A DNA stretch of 64,000 nt from Serratia grimesii NBRC 13537. Its GTDB lineage: Bacteria; Pseudomonadota; Gammaproteobacteria; Enterobacterales; Enterobacteriaceae. Of the stretch, positions 17,155 through 24,566 are shown one piece after another. The notes under the pieces were generated by a model. The model ran no database searches. It had not been told where the DNA came from and saw only the letters and a list, made by a program, of their open reading frames with translations. The stretch's first letter is position 1; the number at the start of each line of letters is the position of its first letter. Location of the stretch: NCBI RefSeq assembly GCF_001590905.1, contig NZ_BCTT01000002.1:62001-126000 (forward strand), written 5' to 3'. Position numbers and translations under genes: made by a program.

Positions 17155-17762
17155 TAACCCCATGCACGCAAAAATAGCGCAATCGTAGTTGTCGCCAACC
17201 GGTGTAAATGGGCCTTATCCGGTATGTCGTCAGTCAACAACGCCGCAGGTAATGGGTACCCCATCACGGCCCCCAAAAACGCCTTGGCCTGAAGTTCAAC
17301 GTCTTTGACGTCCAAAGCTCCTCGTTGTTGTGCCTGTTGTAATAACGAGACCAATCCTTGCAATACACGCCCAGAATCGCGTTGTTGCAACGTAGCGTAT
17401 AACTCCGGACGCTGCTGTAACAGTTGGATCAATAATCGCTGAAAATGGAGATTTTTGGTTTGGAAAAAATGATCCTGCACCACGGTCGCAAAACGCATCA
17501 GAACCAAAGGAATATCCTGCGTATCACCCGCCAGAATCGCGTTGATCGGGGGCTGCATCATGTCCTTCATGTAATTGAAGGTCTCCAGCACCAGTGCATC
17601 TTTCCCGGGGAAATGGTTATACAGCGTTTGCCGCGTCGTGCCGGCCTCGGTGGCAATCACATCCAACGAAATATCCAACCCTTGAGTCAAAAACAACTCG
17701 CTGGCAGCGGCTAATATACGCGGTTTAGCCTTCATCGGGCGCCCTGGTTGGCGGTTGTTCAT
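17115..17762 (-). CDS. TetR-family repressor of the RND pump
   Basis: A 215-aa regulator. The N-terminal HTH reads SLDVIATEAGTTRQTLYNHFPGK (residues about 32-54, in pieces IATEAGTTRQ and LYNHFPGKDAL). The rest is an all-helical ligand and dimer domain. It lies 41 bases after the RND pump gene on the same strand, so the two are probably co-transcribed, a less common order than divergent. The 49-bp palindrome upstream of the pump (21016-21064) is the likely operator. Its 3' end overlaps the GNAT gene. Confidence 0.87.
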   Translation of the reverse strand: MNNRQPGRPMKAKPRILAAASELFLTQGLDISLDVIATEAGTTRQTLYNHFPGKDALVLETFNYMKDMMQPPINAILAGDTQDIPLVLMRFATVVQDHFFQTKNLHFQRLLIQLLQQRPELYATLQQRDSGRVLQGLVSLLQQAQQRGALDVKDVELQAKAFLGAVMGYPLPAALLTDDIPDKAHLHRLATTTIALFLRAWGYQDVISTENVSRQ

Positions 17763-17803
17763 GGTGAATTTACTCCTGCCCCGCAGATATCATTACGAAA
17801 GGG

Positions 17804-20800
17804 TTATTTTTTACTTTTTATGCGTGCTAGCCCTTGTTTCACCAGCACAAAAAACAACGGCACAAATAACAACGCCAACAGTGTGCCAGAAATCATGCCA
17901 CCGATCACCGCAATACCTATTTCACGACGGCTTGATGCACCGGCCCCGACCGACAACGCCAACGGGATGACCCCAGCGACAAATGCCAGTGACGTCATAA
18001 CGATAGGACGTAAGCGCAGACGCGCCCCCTCCAGCGTTGCCGCCATCAGAGCCTGCCCCGATTTCATCTGCGCTTCAGCAAATTCAATAATCAGGATCGC
18101 ATTCTTCGCGGACAGCCCGATAGTCGTCAGCATACCCACCTGAAAATAGATGTCATTTTCATAGCCGGCCAGTCGTGTTGCGAGCACGGCACCAACAATA
18201 CCCAAGGGGATAATCAGCATCACGGCAATCGGAATTGACCAGCTTTCATACAGCGCAGCCAGACACAGAAAGATGAACAGCACAGACGCCAGGTAAATCC
18301 ACAGTGTTTGGCCCGCAGCTACCTGTTCTTGATAGGACAATCCACTCCACTCAAGCCCAAACCCCGTTACATTGGCAATAATGCCCTGCATCTGAGCCAT
18401 GGCCGTGCCTGAGCTTTCCCCTAATACGGAAGAGCCCTGAAGCTGGGTCGCTGATAGCCCATTGAAACGTTGCAGCATTTGCGGACCAGAAAGCCAGCGC
18501 GTGTTAGCAAAGCTGGCGAATGACGCCATACTGCCGCTACTGCCGCGCACGAACCACTGATTGATGTCATCAGGTGCAGATCGCGAACTGGCCTCACCCT
18601 GCATATAGACGCGCTTCACCCGTCCACGATCGATAAAATCATTGATATAGGCACCGCCCCAGGCAGCAGACAAGGTGTTGTTAATATCCGCCTGCTGCAA
18701 CCCTTGCGCACTGGCCTTCTGCTGATCAACATCCACCTGGAGCTGCGCTTTATCTTCCAGGCCATTCACGCGCACTGCGGTCAATAATGGATTCGCACTG
18801 GCAGCGGTAATCACCTGCTGCTGGGCTAATTGCAGCTCATCATGACCGGCATTGCTTTGATCCTGTAGCCATAGCTCAAAGCCGCTGGATTGCCCCAAGC
18901 CGCGCACCGCAGGAGGAGACAAGACATTAACCTGCACATCCCGGGCACCTTTAAAATACTGGTTGGCACGCGCAATGATCGCCTGAGCGGTGTTCTCGCT
19001 ACCATTACGCAAATCCCAATTTTTCAACTCCGCAAACGCCATGCCGACATTCTGGCCACTCCCCGCATTGTTACGTCCGACCACCATAAAAATAACGCTC
19101 AGATTGTCTTTTTCTTCGGTCATAAAATAGTTGGCAATGTTATCTGCGGCTTGTTGTGTTCGCGCCATTGGCGTACCAGGCGGTAACGTAAATTGCACCA
19201 TGACAGAACCCTGATCCTCTACCGGCAGGAATCCCGTCGGCATGCGGAAGTATTGCCATATCATGACACCGGTAATCAGTAGCGCCACCAGACTGTAAAG
19301 CCCTTTGTGCGCCAAAATATGCGTTAACCCGCGGCCATATCCCTGCTGGCTGCGATCGACGACGCGATTAAAACGAATGAAAAACCAACCGCGCTTGCCA
19401 TGGGATGCTGGACGCAGTAAACCGGTGCACAATGCGGGCGTTAGCGTCAACGCGACTAACACGGATAGCACCATGGATGAAACGATGGTAATCGAAAACT
19501 GACGGTAAATAATCCCGGTTGATCCACCCAGAAATGCCATAGGAATAAACACCGCAGACAGGACCAGTGCGATGCCGATCAACGCACTGTTGATCTCGCT
19601 CATCGATCGCAGCGTTGCCTGTTGCGGGGGCAATGCGTCCTCTTCCATCACCCGCTCGACGTTCTCAACTACCACGATGGCATCATCAACCAACAGGCCG
19701 ATCGCCAATACCATGGCAAACAACGTCAGGGTATTAATGCTGTAACCCAGCAGCGCCAGAATGCCAAACGTCCCTAGCAAGACGACTGGCACGGTGATCG
19801 CCGGAATCAGCGTGGCGCGCCAGTTCTGTAGAAACAGGTACATCACTACTACAACCAGGATAATGGCCTCGATCAACGTCTGCACCACACCTTCGATTGA
19901 AACGGTGACAAAAGGCGTACTGTCACGAGGGTAAGCCACGTTTAACCCGGCCGGAAACTGCGGAGCCATACGTTCAACTTCGGCGCGCACGCTTTCCGCG
20001 ACGGCCAACGCATTAGCGCCAGATGCCAACTGAATGGAAATACCCGCGGCCGGATAGCCGTTCAGGCGGGTTTGGTTCTGATAATTCTCTGCACCTATTT
20101 CAACCCGGGCAACGTCCCGCAGATAAACCGCCGAACCGTCAGTGTTGGTACGCAAAATAATGTTGCTGAACTGCTCTGGCGTTTGCAGCCTGGATTGTGC
20201 CGTAACGGTGGCATTCATTGCCTGGCCCGGTTGCGTAGGCAGCGATCCCAGTTCACCGCTGGTGACCTGTGCATTCTGCGCCTCTACTGCCGTTTGCACG
20301 TCTGAAGGCATCAGTCCATAACTGGTTAAACGGAGCGGGTCCAACCAAATGCGCATGGCATATTGCGCCCCGAACACCGTTGTCTCGCCAACCCCGTCCA
20401 CCCGACTCAGTGGGTCCTGCAAGGCACTGACGAGATAATCATTGATGTCGACGTTATCCATTTGCCCACTGGTGTCGTACAACGCCACCACCATCAAACT
20501 GTCGCCCTGTGACTTAGTGACGGTGATCCCCTGTTGTTGCACTTCCTGGGGTAAACGCGAATTGGCTTGGTTCACCGCATTCTGAACCTGAACCTGTGCG
20601 ATATCCGGATTGGTTTGCTGATCAAAACTCAGGCTAATGCGCGCCTGCCCGGCGGAACTGCTGGTCGAGGAAAAGTACAGCAGTCCATCAATCCCCTTGA
20701 TTTGCTGCTCAATTACCTGGGTCACACTGTCTTCCACCGTTTTGGCCGCCGCCCCAGGATAGTTAGCCGTGACGGTAACACCAGGGGGTGCGATATCCGG

Positions 20801-20908
20801 ATATTGTTCCACCGGCAGTGTCAGCAATGCCAGAATGCCCGCCGCCATAATGCAAATAGCCAAAACGGCGGCAAATACCGGGCGAAAAACAAAGAAATGC
20901 GCCAGCAT
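17804..20908 (-). CDS. RND multidrug efflux pump, inner-membrane subunit (AcrB/MexB type)
   Basis: A 1034-aa HAE-1 family proton/drug antiporter, the same length class as AcrB and AcrD. It begins FFVFRPVFAAVLAI, has the porter-domain motif near GATTVFG-like positions, and carries the paired proton-relay aspartates D408 and D409 in LLVDDAIVVVENVERVM. No membrane-fusion or outer-membrane gene is adjacent, as with acrD in E. coli, so it must use an adaptor and TolC-like channel encoded elsewhere. SD AGAGGAGA precedes the ATG. A TetR gene follows on the same strand. The substrate range cannot be read from sequence. Confidence 0.92.
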   Translation of the reverse strand: MLAHFFVFRPVFAAVLAICIMAAGILALLTLPVEQYPDIAPPGVTVTANYPGAAAKTVEDSVTQVIEQQIKGIDGLLYFSSTSSSAGQARISLSFDQQTNPDIAQVQVQNAVNQANSRLPQEVQQQGITVTKSQGDSLMVVALYDTSGQMDNVDINDYLVSALQDPLSRVDGVGETTVFGAQYAMRIWLDPLRLTSYGLMPSDVQTAVEAQNAQVTSGELGSLPTQPGQAMNATVTAQSRLQTPEQFSNIILRTNTDGSAVYLRDVARVEIGAENYQNQTRLNGYPAAGISIQLASGANALAVAESVRAEVERMAPQFPAGLNVAYPRDSTPFVTVSIEGVVQTLIEAIILVVVVMYLFLQNWRATLIPAITVPVVLLGTFGILALLGYSINTLTLFAMVLAIGLLVDDAIVVVENVERVMEEDALPPQQATLRSMSEINSALIGIALVLSAVFIPMAFLGGSTGIIYRQFSITIVSSMVLSVLVALTLTPALCTGLLRPASHGKRGWFFIRFNRVVDRSQQGYGRGLTHILAHKGLYSLVALLITGVMIWQYFRMPTGFLPVEDQGSVMVQFTLPPGTPMARTQQAADNIANYFMTEEKDNLSVIFMVVGRNNAGSGQNVGMAFAELKNWDLRNGSENTAQAIIARANQYFKGARDVQVNVLSPPAVRGLGQSSGFELWLQDQSNAGHDELQLAQQQVITAASANPLLTAVRVNGLEDKAQLQVDVDQQKASAQGLQQADINNTLSAAWGGAYINDFIDRGRVKRVYMQGEASSRSAPDDINQWFVRGSSGSMASFASFANTRWLSGPQMLQRFNGLSATQLQGSSVLGESSGTAMAQMQGIIANVTGFGLEWSGLSYQEQVAAGQTLWIYLASVLFIFLCLAALYESWSIPIAVMLIIPLGIVGAVLATRLAGYENDIYFQVGMLTTIGLSAKNAILIIEFAEAQMKSGQALMAATLEGARLRLRPIVMTSLAFVAGVIPLALSVGAGASSRREIGIAVIGGMISGTLLALLFVPLFFVLVKQGLARIKSKK

Positions 20909-21015
20909 GGCTCAATCTCCTCTCTGAATGAAAGGAGTAAACGGCAAATGACGCCGTTTCAGGAGGCAGTACTGTACGGACAACTGAGAAGGGATATTCA
21001 TCGCGTGTCTCACCG

Positions 21016-21064
21016 GTTTATCCAATTTATTTACTTTACAGTAAAGTAAATAAATTGGATAAAC
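21016..21064. promoter_or_regulatory. 49-bp perfect palindrome upstream of the RND pump (likely TetR operator)
   Basis: Two 24-base arms are exact inverted copies around a single central A (21040). The inner part is TTTACTTTAC / GTAAAGTAAA and the outer part GTTTATCCAA / TTGGATAAAC. It sits 108 bases before the pump start in a 307-base gap that holds no gene. Its core resembles TetR/AcrR operators in style. A terminator function is less likely, since no T run follows the arms. Confidence 0.7.
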
Positions 21065-21215
21065 AAGAGACCGAAAAACATCATCGGCGGTAAACACGCT
21101 AGACTTCCCAGGAGACTTTAAGTGACGCTGTCACACAATTAATGACGAAACAGGCTGCTGCCGGGTACACATCAGGCAACAGCCCACATCAGATATACGC
21201 GAGGAGCCGTCAGAT

Positions 21216-22616
21216 TCAAATACCGGGCTTAGGCTTAATGGGTTCCACATGCCCCACTGCCCGCGAAATCGTCGGATAGCGTGCGCGCAGTTGACGTTCG
21301 ATGCTGTCTACCGCAGCGTGAGCTGACACAATGGAGGCCGCCGGGGATACCCGACAATGGAAGTTGACGATGATACCGCCGGTGGTTTTACGTGCGCGAA
21401 TGTTATGCACGTCCTGCACCATGTCGCCACTTTCCACTACCGTTTGCAGTATCTGACGAATATTGGCCAATTCATCCGGTGCAACATCCTCGCTGGCAAT
21501 CCAGTGATGTGTTTGAGGCTCCAGATGAGTCTCGATCTCTGTGTCTTCACCAATCGCCTGTCGTAACAACGTTTCAATTTCGCTGGCGATGTCGTGTGCC
21601 TGCGCCACACTGGCGCTGGCCGGGACCGCGAGATCCATACTGATCGACATCCGTTCAGGCAATTGTTGTAGCGCCAGATTTTGCACTACGGCGCCGTGGT
21701 TGGCAGCAATCACCCGGATGCGAGTCGCCATGTCTTCGTCACTGCGAGTTTGTGGGTTGGCAATCACCGTGGCTTCGGCATGTGCGTACTGCTGTTCCAG
21801 GCGTTCAGCAATAGACTGTTTTAACGCATTAATGCGTTCTAAAGGTAAAGTACGACAGACGGCGACAGTCACTTCAATGAACAGGCTGGCCCCTGCGTTA
21901 CGAATACGAATACTCTCGGTCGCCAATATCGCTGGGAAGATGTCGAGCAATGCACTGATTTCTTCCTTGGCGCCGGCAGGTGCCGTGTCCATCAAAGAAT
22001 CGAAAGAACGCTTGCCCAGTTTTAGCGCCGCGACCACGATAAAACAGGCCACGATCAACGCCGCAATGGCATCTGCACGGTTGAAACCCAACAGAACAAA
22101 GACCATCCCCAGCAGCACAACGGCAGAGGCCAGCATATCGGAGAAAAAGTGCAGCGCATCGGCTTCCAATGCCGCACTGTCTGTCGCCTTTGCGACACGG
22201 TTCAACGCCTTGACGCGGAAAAAATCGATCACGATCGAGATCAACAGCACAGCGATCACCACTGGCGCGGCGACTATTTCATGGGCTTCACCCAATAGGC
22301 TTTTGCCCGCCTCATAAACAATCCAGCCTGCCGCCCCCAGCAACAGCAACACCTCAAACAGTGCCGCCAGGTTTTCGACCTTGCCGTGGCCAAAATGGTG
22401 GTCATCATCGGCAGGTTTATCGCTGATACGTACCGCCAGCCAGGTAATGCTGGTGGCAACAAAATCGGTAAGAGAGTGGATCCCTTCTGAAATAAGACCA
22501 ATACTCCCGGTAAAAATACCGGCAGTAAATTTACCGACTGCCAATAGCCCGCTGGCTATCATGGAATTTCTGGCAACGGATTGCTTTTCATTTTGCATAT
22601 TACGACTCACATTCAA
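21216..22616 (-). CDS. Cation diffusion facilitator (CDF) with extended C-terminal domain
   Basis: A 466-aa CDF transporter. The six-helix domain has H47 and D51 in EGIHSLTD and H156 and D160 in LHFFSD, an HD-HD metal site, and the FGHGK motif at 75-79. In other CDFs HD-HD sites favour Zn2+ over Cd2+, but the metal here is unproven. The C-terminal part is about 230 residues, long enough for two or three cytoplasmic ferredoxin-like modules instead of the single one of FieF. It is the last of a row of minus-strand genes that includes mgtE and mgtS, so a link to divalent-cation balance is plausible. Confidence 0.87.
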   Translation of the reverse strand: MNVSRNMQNEKQSVARNSMIASGLLAVGKFTAGIFTGSIGLISEGIHSLTDFVATSITWLAVRISDKPADDDHHFGHGKVENLAALFEVLLLLGAAGWIVYEAGKSLLGEAHEIVAAPVVIAVLLISIVIDFFRVKALNRVAKATDSAALEADALHFFSDMLASAVVLLGMVFVLLGFNRADAIAALIVACFIVVAALKLGKRSFDSLMDTAPAGAKEEISALLDIFPAILATESIRIRNAGASLFIEVTVAVCRTLPLERINALKQSIAERLEQQYAHAEATVIANPQTRSDEDMATRIRVIAANHGAVVQNLALQQLPERMSISMDLAVPASASVAQAHDIASEIETLLRQAIGEDTEIETHLEPQTHHWIASEDVAPDELANIRQILQTVVESGDMVQDVHNIRARKTTGGIIVNFHCRVSPAASIVSAHAAVDSIERQLRARYPTISRAVGHVEPIKPKPGI

Positions 22617-22625
22617 ATGGGTAAT

Positions 22626-22811
22626 TCATTTTTTTATTTTAGTAGACCATTGCCAGACAAAAGCAACCAGCAGCATAGTACCCGAGAATGTCAGCATTAA
22701 ACTAGAAAGGAATTCTGATTTTCCGGTTGAATAAAAATAAATCTCATTCACACCGACAGAGATCATCAAAATGGCATAAAGTAAGCCAAGAATAGAAATA
22801 ATCATTATCAT
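22626..22811 (-). CDS. Small membrane protein (61 aa), unknown
   Basis: Two hydrophobic stretches (ISILGLLYAILMISVGV and LMLTFSGTMLLVAFVW) are separated by a polar loop (YFYSTGKSEF) and followed by a basic end (STKIKK). A GGAG lies 4 bases before the first ATG and 10 before an in-frame ATG at 22805, which may be the true start. The stop is 9 bases before the CDF gene, so the two are probably one transcript. No family recognised. Position between mgtS and the CDF gene suggests a role with cation transport. Confidence 0.62.
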   Translation of the reverse strand: MIMIISILGLLYAILMISVGVNEIYFYSTGKSEFLSSLMLTFSGTMLLVAFVWQWSTKIKK

Positions 22812-22850
22812 TATACTCCGAAACCCGCATCCAGCGGTCAGTATTTAAGC

Positions 22851-22891
22851 GCATCCTCCCCGTCGTAAATACAACACGTCGTGGAGGATGC
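22851..22891 (-). other. Stem-loop between mgtS and the 61-aa membrane protein gene
   Basis: GCATCCTCC and GGAGGATGC are perfect 9-base arms with a 23-base loop. No T run follows on the minus strand, so it may be an intercistronic processing or stabilising hairpin. Confidence 0.5.
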
Positions 22892-22915
22892 ATCCAGGCG
22901 GATCTTTAGCGTTCA

Positions 22916-23008
22916 TTAATCATCCCATTTCGTGCTCATATAGGCTGCTAACAAGCCCAGTGAGCTGATAACACTCAGGAATCCTACAAAAATTGTCATG
23001 TTTCCCAT
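22916..23008 (-). CDS. mgtS: MgtS small membrane protein (30 aa)
   Basis: A 30-codon ORF with ATG at 23008, GAGG eight bases upstream and TAA at 22918. The peptide starts MGNMTIFVGF, has one membrane helix, and ends LLAAYMSTKWDD. E. coli MgtS (31 aa) starts MLGNMNVF and ends FLAAYFSHKWDD, so the ends match closely. MgtS in E. coli is made under low Mg2+, protects the MgtA Mg2+ pump from FtsH and interacts with the PitA phosphate transporter. Here it lies directly after mgtE, which supports the call. It is too short for ordinary gene finders. Confidence 0.85.
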   Translation of the reverse strand: MGNMTIFVGFLSVISSLGLLAAYMSTKWDD

Positions 23009-23022
23009 TATTTCGTCCTCGG

Positions 23023-23079
23023 TTAATTATTATCGATAAAAGCCTCTTTAATTAAAAAGCGGATTAGGTCATTGCTCAT
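23023..23079 (-). CDS. Possible 18-codon ORF just upstream of mgtS
   Basis: Reading frame MSNDLIRFLI-KEAFIDNN with ATG at 23079 and TAA at 23023-23025. GGAGG lies 13 bases upstream, a longer spacing than usual. It ends two bases before the GAGG of mgtS, so translation could be coupled. It might be a leader peptide or a chance frame. Confidence 0.33.
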   Translation of the reverse strand: MSNDLIRFLIKEAFIDNN

Positions 23080-23111
23080 GGATATTTACGCGCCTCCTGT
23101 TTTGTCAGATA

Positions 23112-23142
23112 AAATGCCCGCTCCGGCAGCGACACGGAGCGG
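23112..23142 (-). terminator. Terminator downstream of mgtE
   Basis: CCGCTCCG and CGGAGCGG (arms at 23118-23125 and 23135-23142) form a perfect stem, followed on the minus strand by ATTTTATCT. It stands 8 bases after the mgtE stop codon and before mgtS. Confidence 0.72.
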
Positions 23143-23150
23143 ATAGGTGT

Positions 23151-24170
23151 TTAAATCTCCAGAATGTACTGGGCGATTTTGAAATAAATAATCAGACCGG
23201 TGCCATCAATAAAGGTGGCAATAAACGGTGCCGAGACCACTGCGGGGTCGATACCCAGGCGTTTAAGCAGCATGGGTATAATCGAGGAAACAATGGCACT
23301 CCAGACGGTAATCGCCACCAATGACAGGCTAACGACCAGCGTCACGTCCATCCCCACGCCCATAATCCAGGCCCGCACCCAGGCTGCAACACCAATGGTG
23401 ATGGCTATCAGTAATGAGGTGGACACTTCCTTGCGAATCACCGCCCCCAGGTTGCGCAGACTCACCTCGCCCAACGCCATGGCACGTACCAATGTAGACG
23501 TGATTTGAGTCCCGCTGTTACCGCCAGTCCCGATAAGTAACGGGATGAAAAACGCCAATGCGATCGCGGCTTCCAACTGCTCTTCAAACGCCTTTAATAC
23601 ATTGCCGGTATAGGCTTCTGCGACAAATAGCATCAGCAACCATACCGAACGCTTGCGCCATAACGCCCAAGGGCTGGTCTCCAGATAAGGTTTATCCAGT
23701 GGAAGACTGGCCCCCTGACGCTGTGCATCTTCAGTGTTCTCATCTTCAATCAGCCGGGCAATTTCTCGTTCACCCAGCACGCCTACCAACGTATTGTTCA
23801 CGACCACCGGTACCACATCCAACCCGCCCTTAGCCAGTAAATGGGCGACATCATTGCGATCGTCATCGGGGGATACCTGGAAATAACTGTGATTGATCAT
23901 CACCCCAACGGCTTTATCATGATCTTCACACTGCAATAACTTTTTAACCGACAGTGTGCCACGCAAATGATAATCGTCGGCGGTAACAAACAGCTGCGTC
24001 GGAATTTCTTCGGTTTTTAGTTGCGAAAGAAAATATTCTTTTGCTTTATTAACCGTCATATTTCCTGGAATAGTAATAAAATCGGCATTCATATAACCTG
24101 CAACCGAAGACTCATCAAGAGTTTCAGCAGAGGTTAGCGCCTGAGATGGGTGATTTTGATGTAACTTCAT
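23151..24170 (-). CDS. mgtE: MgtE-family magnesium transporter
   Basis: From ATG at 24170 the protein has 339 residues. An N-terminal pair of CBS modules (about 20-150, with VVNNTLVGVLGEREIARL) is followed by five membrane helices with the selectivity segment PLLIGTGGNSGTQITSTLVR. MgtE is a Mg2+-gated Mg2+ channel; the acidic N domain of classical MgtE is short or missing. The longer frame from 24230 would add 20 residues without an SD site; AGGGA lies before 24170. The leader is an M-box riboswitch (24250-24417), so the gene should be made only at low Mg2+. Confidence 0.9.
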   Translation of the reverse strand: MKLHQNHPSQALTSAETLDESSVAGYMNADFITIPGNMTVNKAKEYFLSQLKTEEIPTQLFVTADDYHLRGTLSVKKLLQCEDHDKAVGVMINHSYFQVSPDDDRNDVAHLLAKGGLDVVPVVVNNTLVGVLGEREIARLIEDENTEDAQRQGASLPLDKPYLETSPWALWRKRSVWLLMLFVAEAYTGNVLKAFEEQLEAAIALAFFIPLLIGTGGNSGTQITSTLVRAMALGEVSLRNLGAVIRKEVSTSLLIAITIGVAAWVRAWIMGVGMDVTLVVSLSLVAITVWSAIVSSIIPMLLKRLGIDPAVVSAPFIATFIDGTGLIIYFKIAQYILEI

Positions 24171-24179
24171 TATGTTAGT

Positions 24180-24219
24180 CCCTATTTCTGTTTGAACTTC
24201 AACAGCGAATCGCATAGGG
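24180..24219 (-). promoter_or_regulatory. Hairpin sequestering the mgtE Shine-Dalgarno
   Basis: On the minus strand CCCTAT (24219-24214) can pair with ATAGGG (24185-24180), which contains the SD of mgtE. It lies between the M-box and the start codon and could be the expression platform for translational control. There is no intrinsic terminator with a T run in this stretch. Confidence 0.45.
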
Positions 24220-24249
24220 GCGTTAACCACAGAGGGAGTGCAGACAGCC

Positions 24250-24417
24250 TATCTCCGCGTCCAGGTTTTAGCACTATACAACGTATCTGATGTATTCATC
24301 AGAAGTTACCTTGGGCTGAACCTTAATCCGATAAAGCCTGTCTTAACCTTGGGCATCTCTCGATGTCGTCAGATCAGTAACCTGTGTTTGTATAGGAGCC
24401 TCGCCAAACGAGATACT
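24250..24417 (-). promoter_or_regulatory. M-box (ykoK) magnesium riboswitch in the mgtE leader
   Basis: The minus-strand leader carries the conserved M-box blocks in order: CTCGTTTGGCGAGGCTCCTA (24413-24394), then ACTGATCTGACGACATC, GATGCCCAAGGTTAAGACAG and, at the 3' end, TGTATAGTGCTAAAACC (24280-24264). The closing stem pairs TATCTC at the 5' end with GAGATA at the 3' end, and TATACA pairs with TGTATA. This agrees with the Mg2+-sensing aptamer known from mgtE genes of Firmicutes. A TATACT -10-like box stands at 24442-24437. High Mg2+ should fold the aptamer and shut mgtE. Confidence 0.88.
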
Positions 24418-24519
24418 GCATATAAACTACGGGGGCAGTATAGGCGCGGTTTTTTATCACTGAGGAGAAAGTTGGCTAACCGTTTATGAAACATTTAGAA
24501 AAAAGTTTCGCGGCGGAAT

Positions 24520-24560
24520 AATAAAGTGCGGGCCAGCACCCTCCCGACCCACGCTTTATT
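24520..24560 (-). terminator. Terminator after the oligopeptide-binding protein gene
   Basis: AATAAAGTGCGGG and CCCACGCTTTATT are near-perfect 13-base arms just after the stop at 24567; T-rich arm and downstream ATTATT on the minus strand. Confidence 0.65.
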
Positions 24561-24566
24561 CTGACG

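Noticed and set aside
21016-21064. Terminator reading of the palindrome
   Set aside because: No T run follows the arms, and it sits in a promoter region before the pump gene.
20912-21097. Open frame across the pump promoter region
   Set aside because: It runs through the 49-bp palindrome and has no SD; the palindrome explains this stretch better.
24238-24489. 83-codon frame on the plus strand
   Set aside because: It is the opposite strand of the M-box leader.
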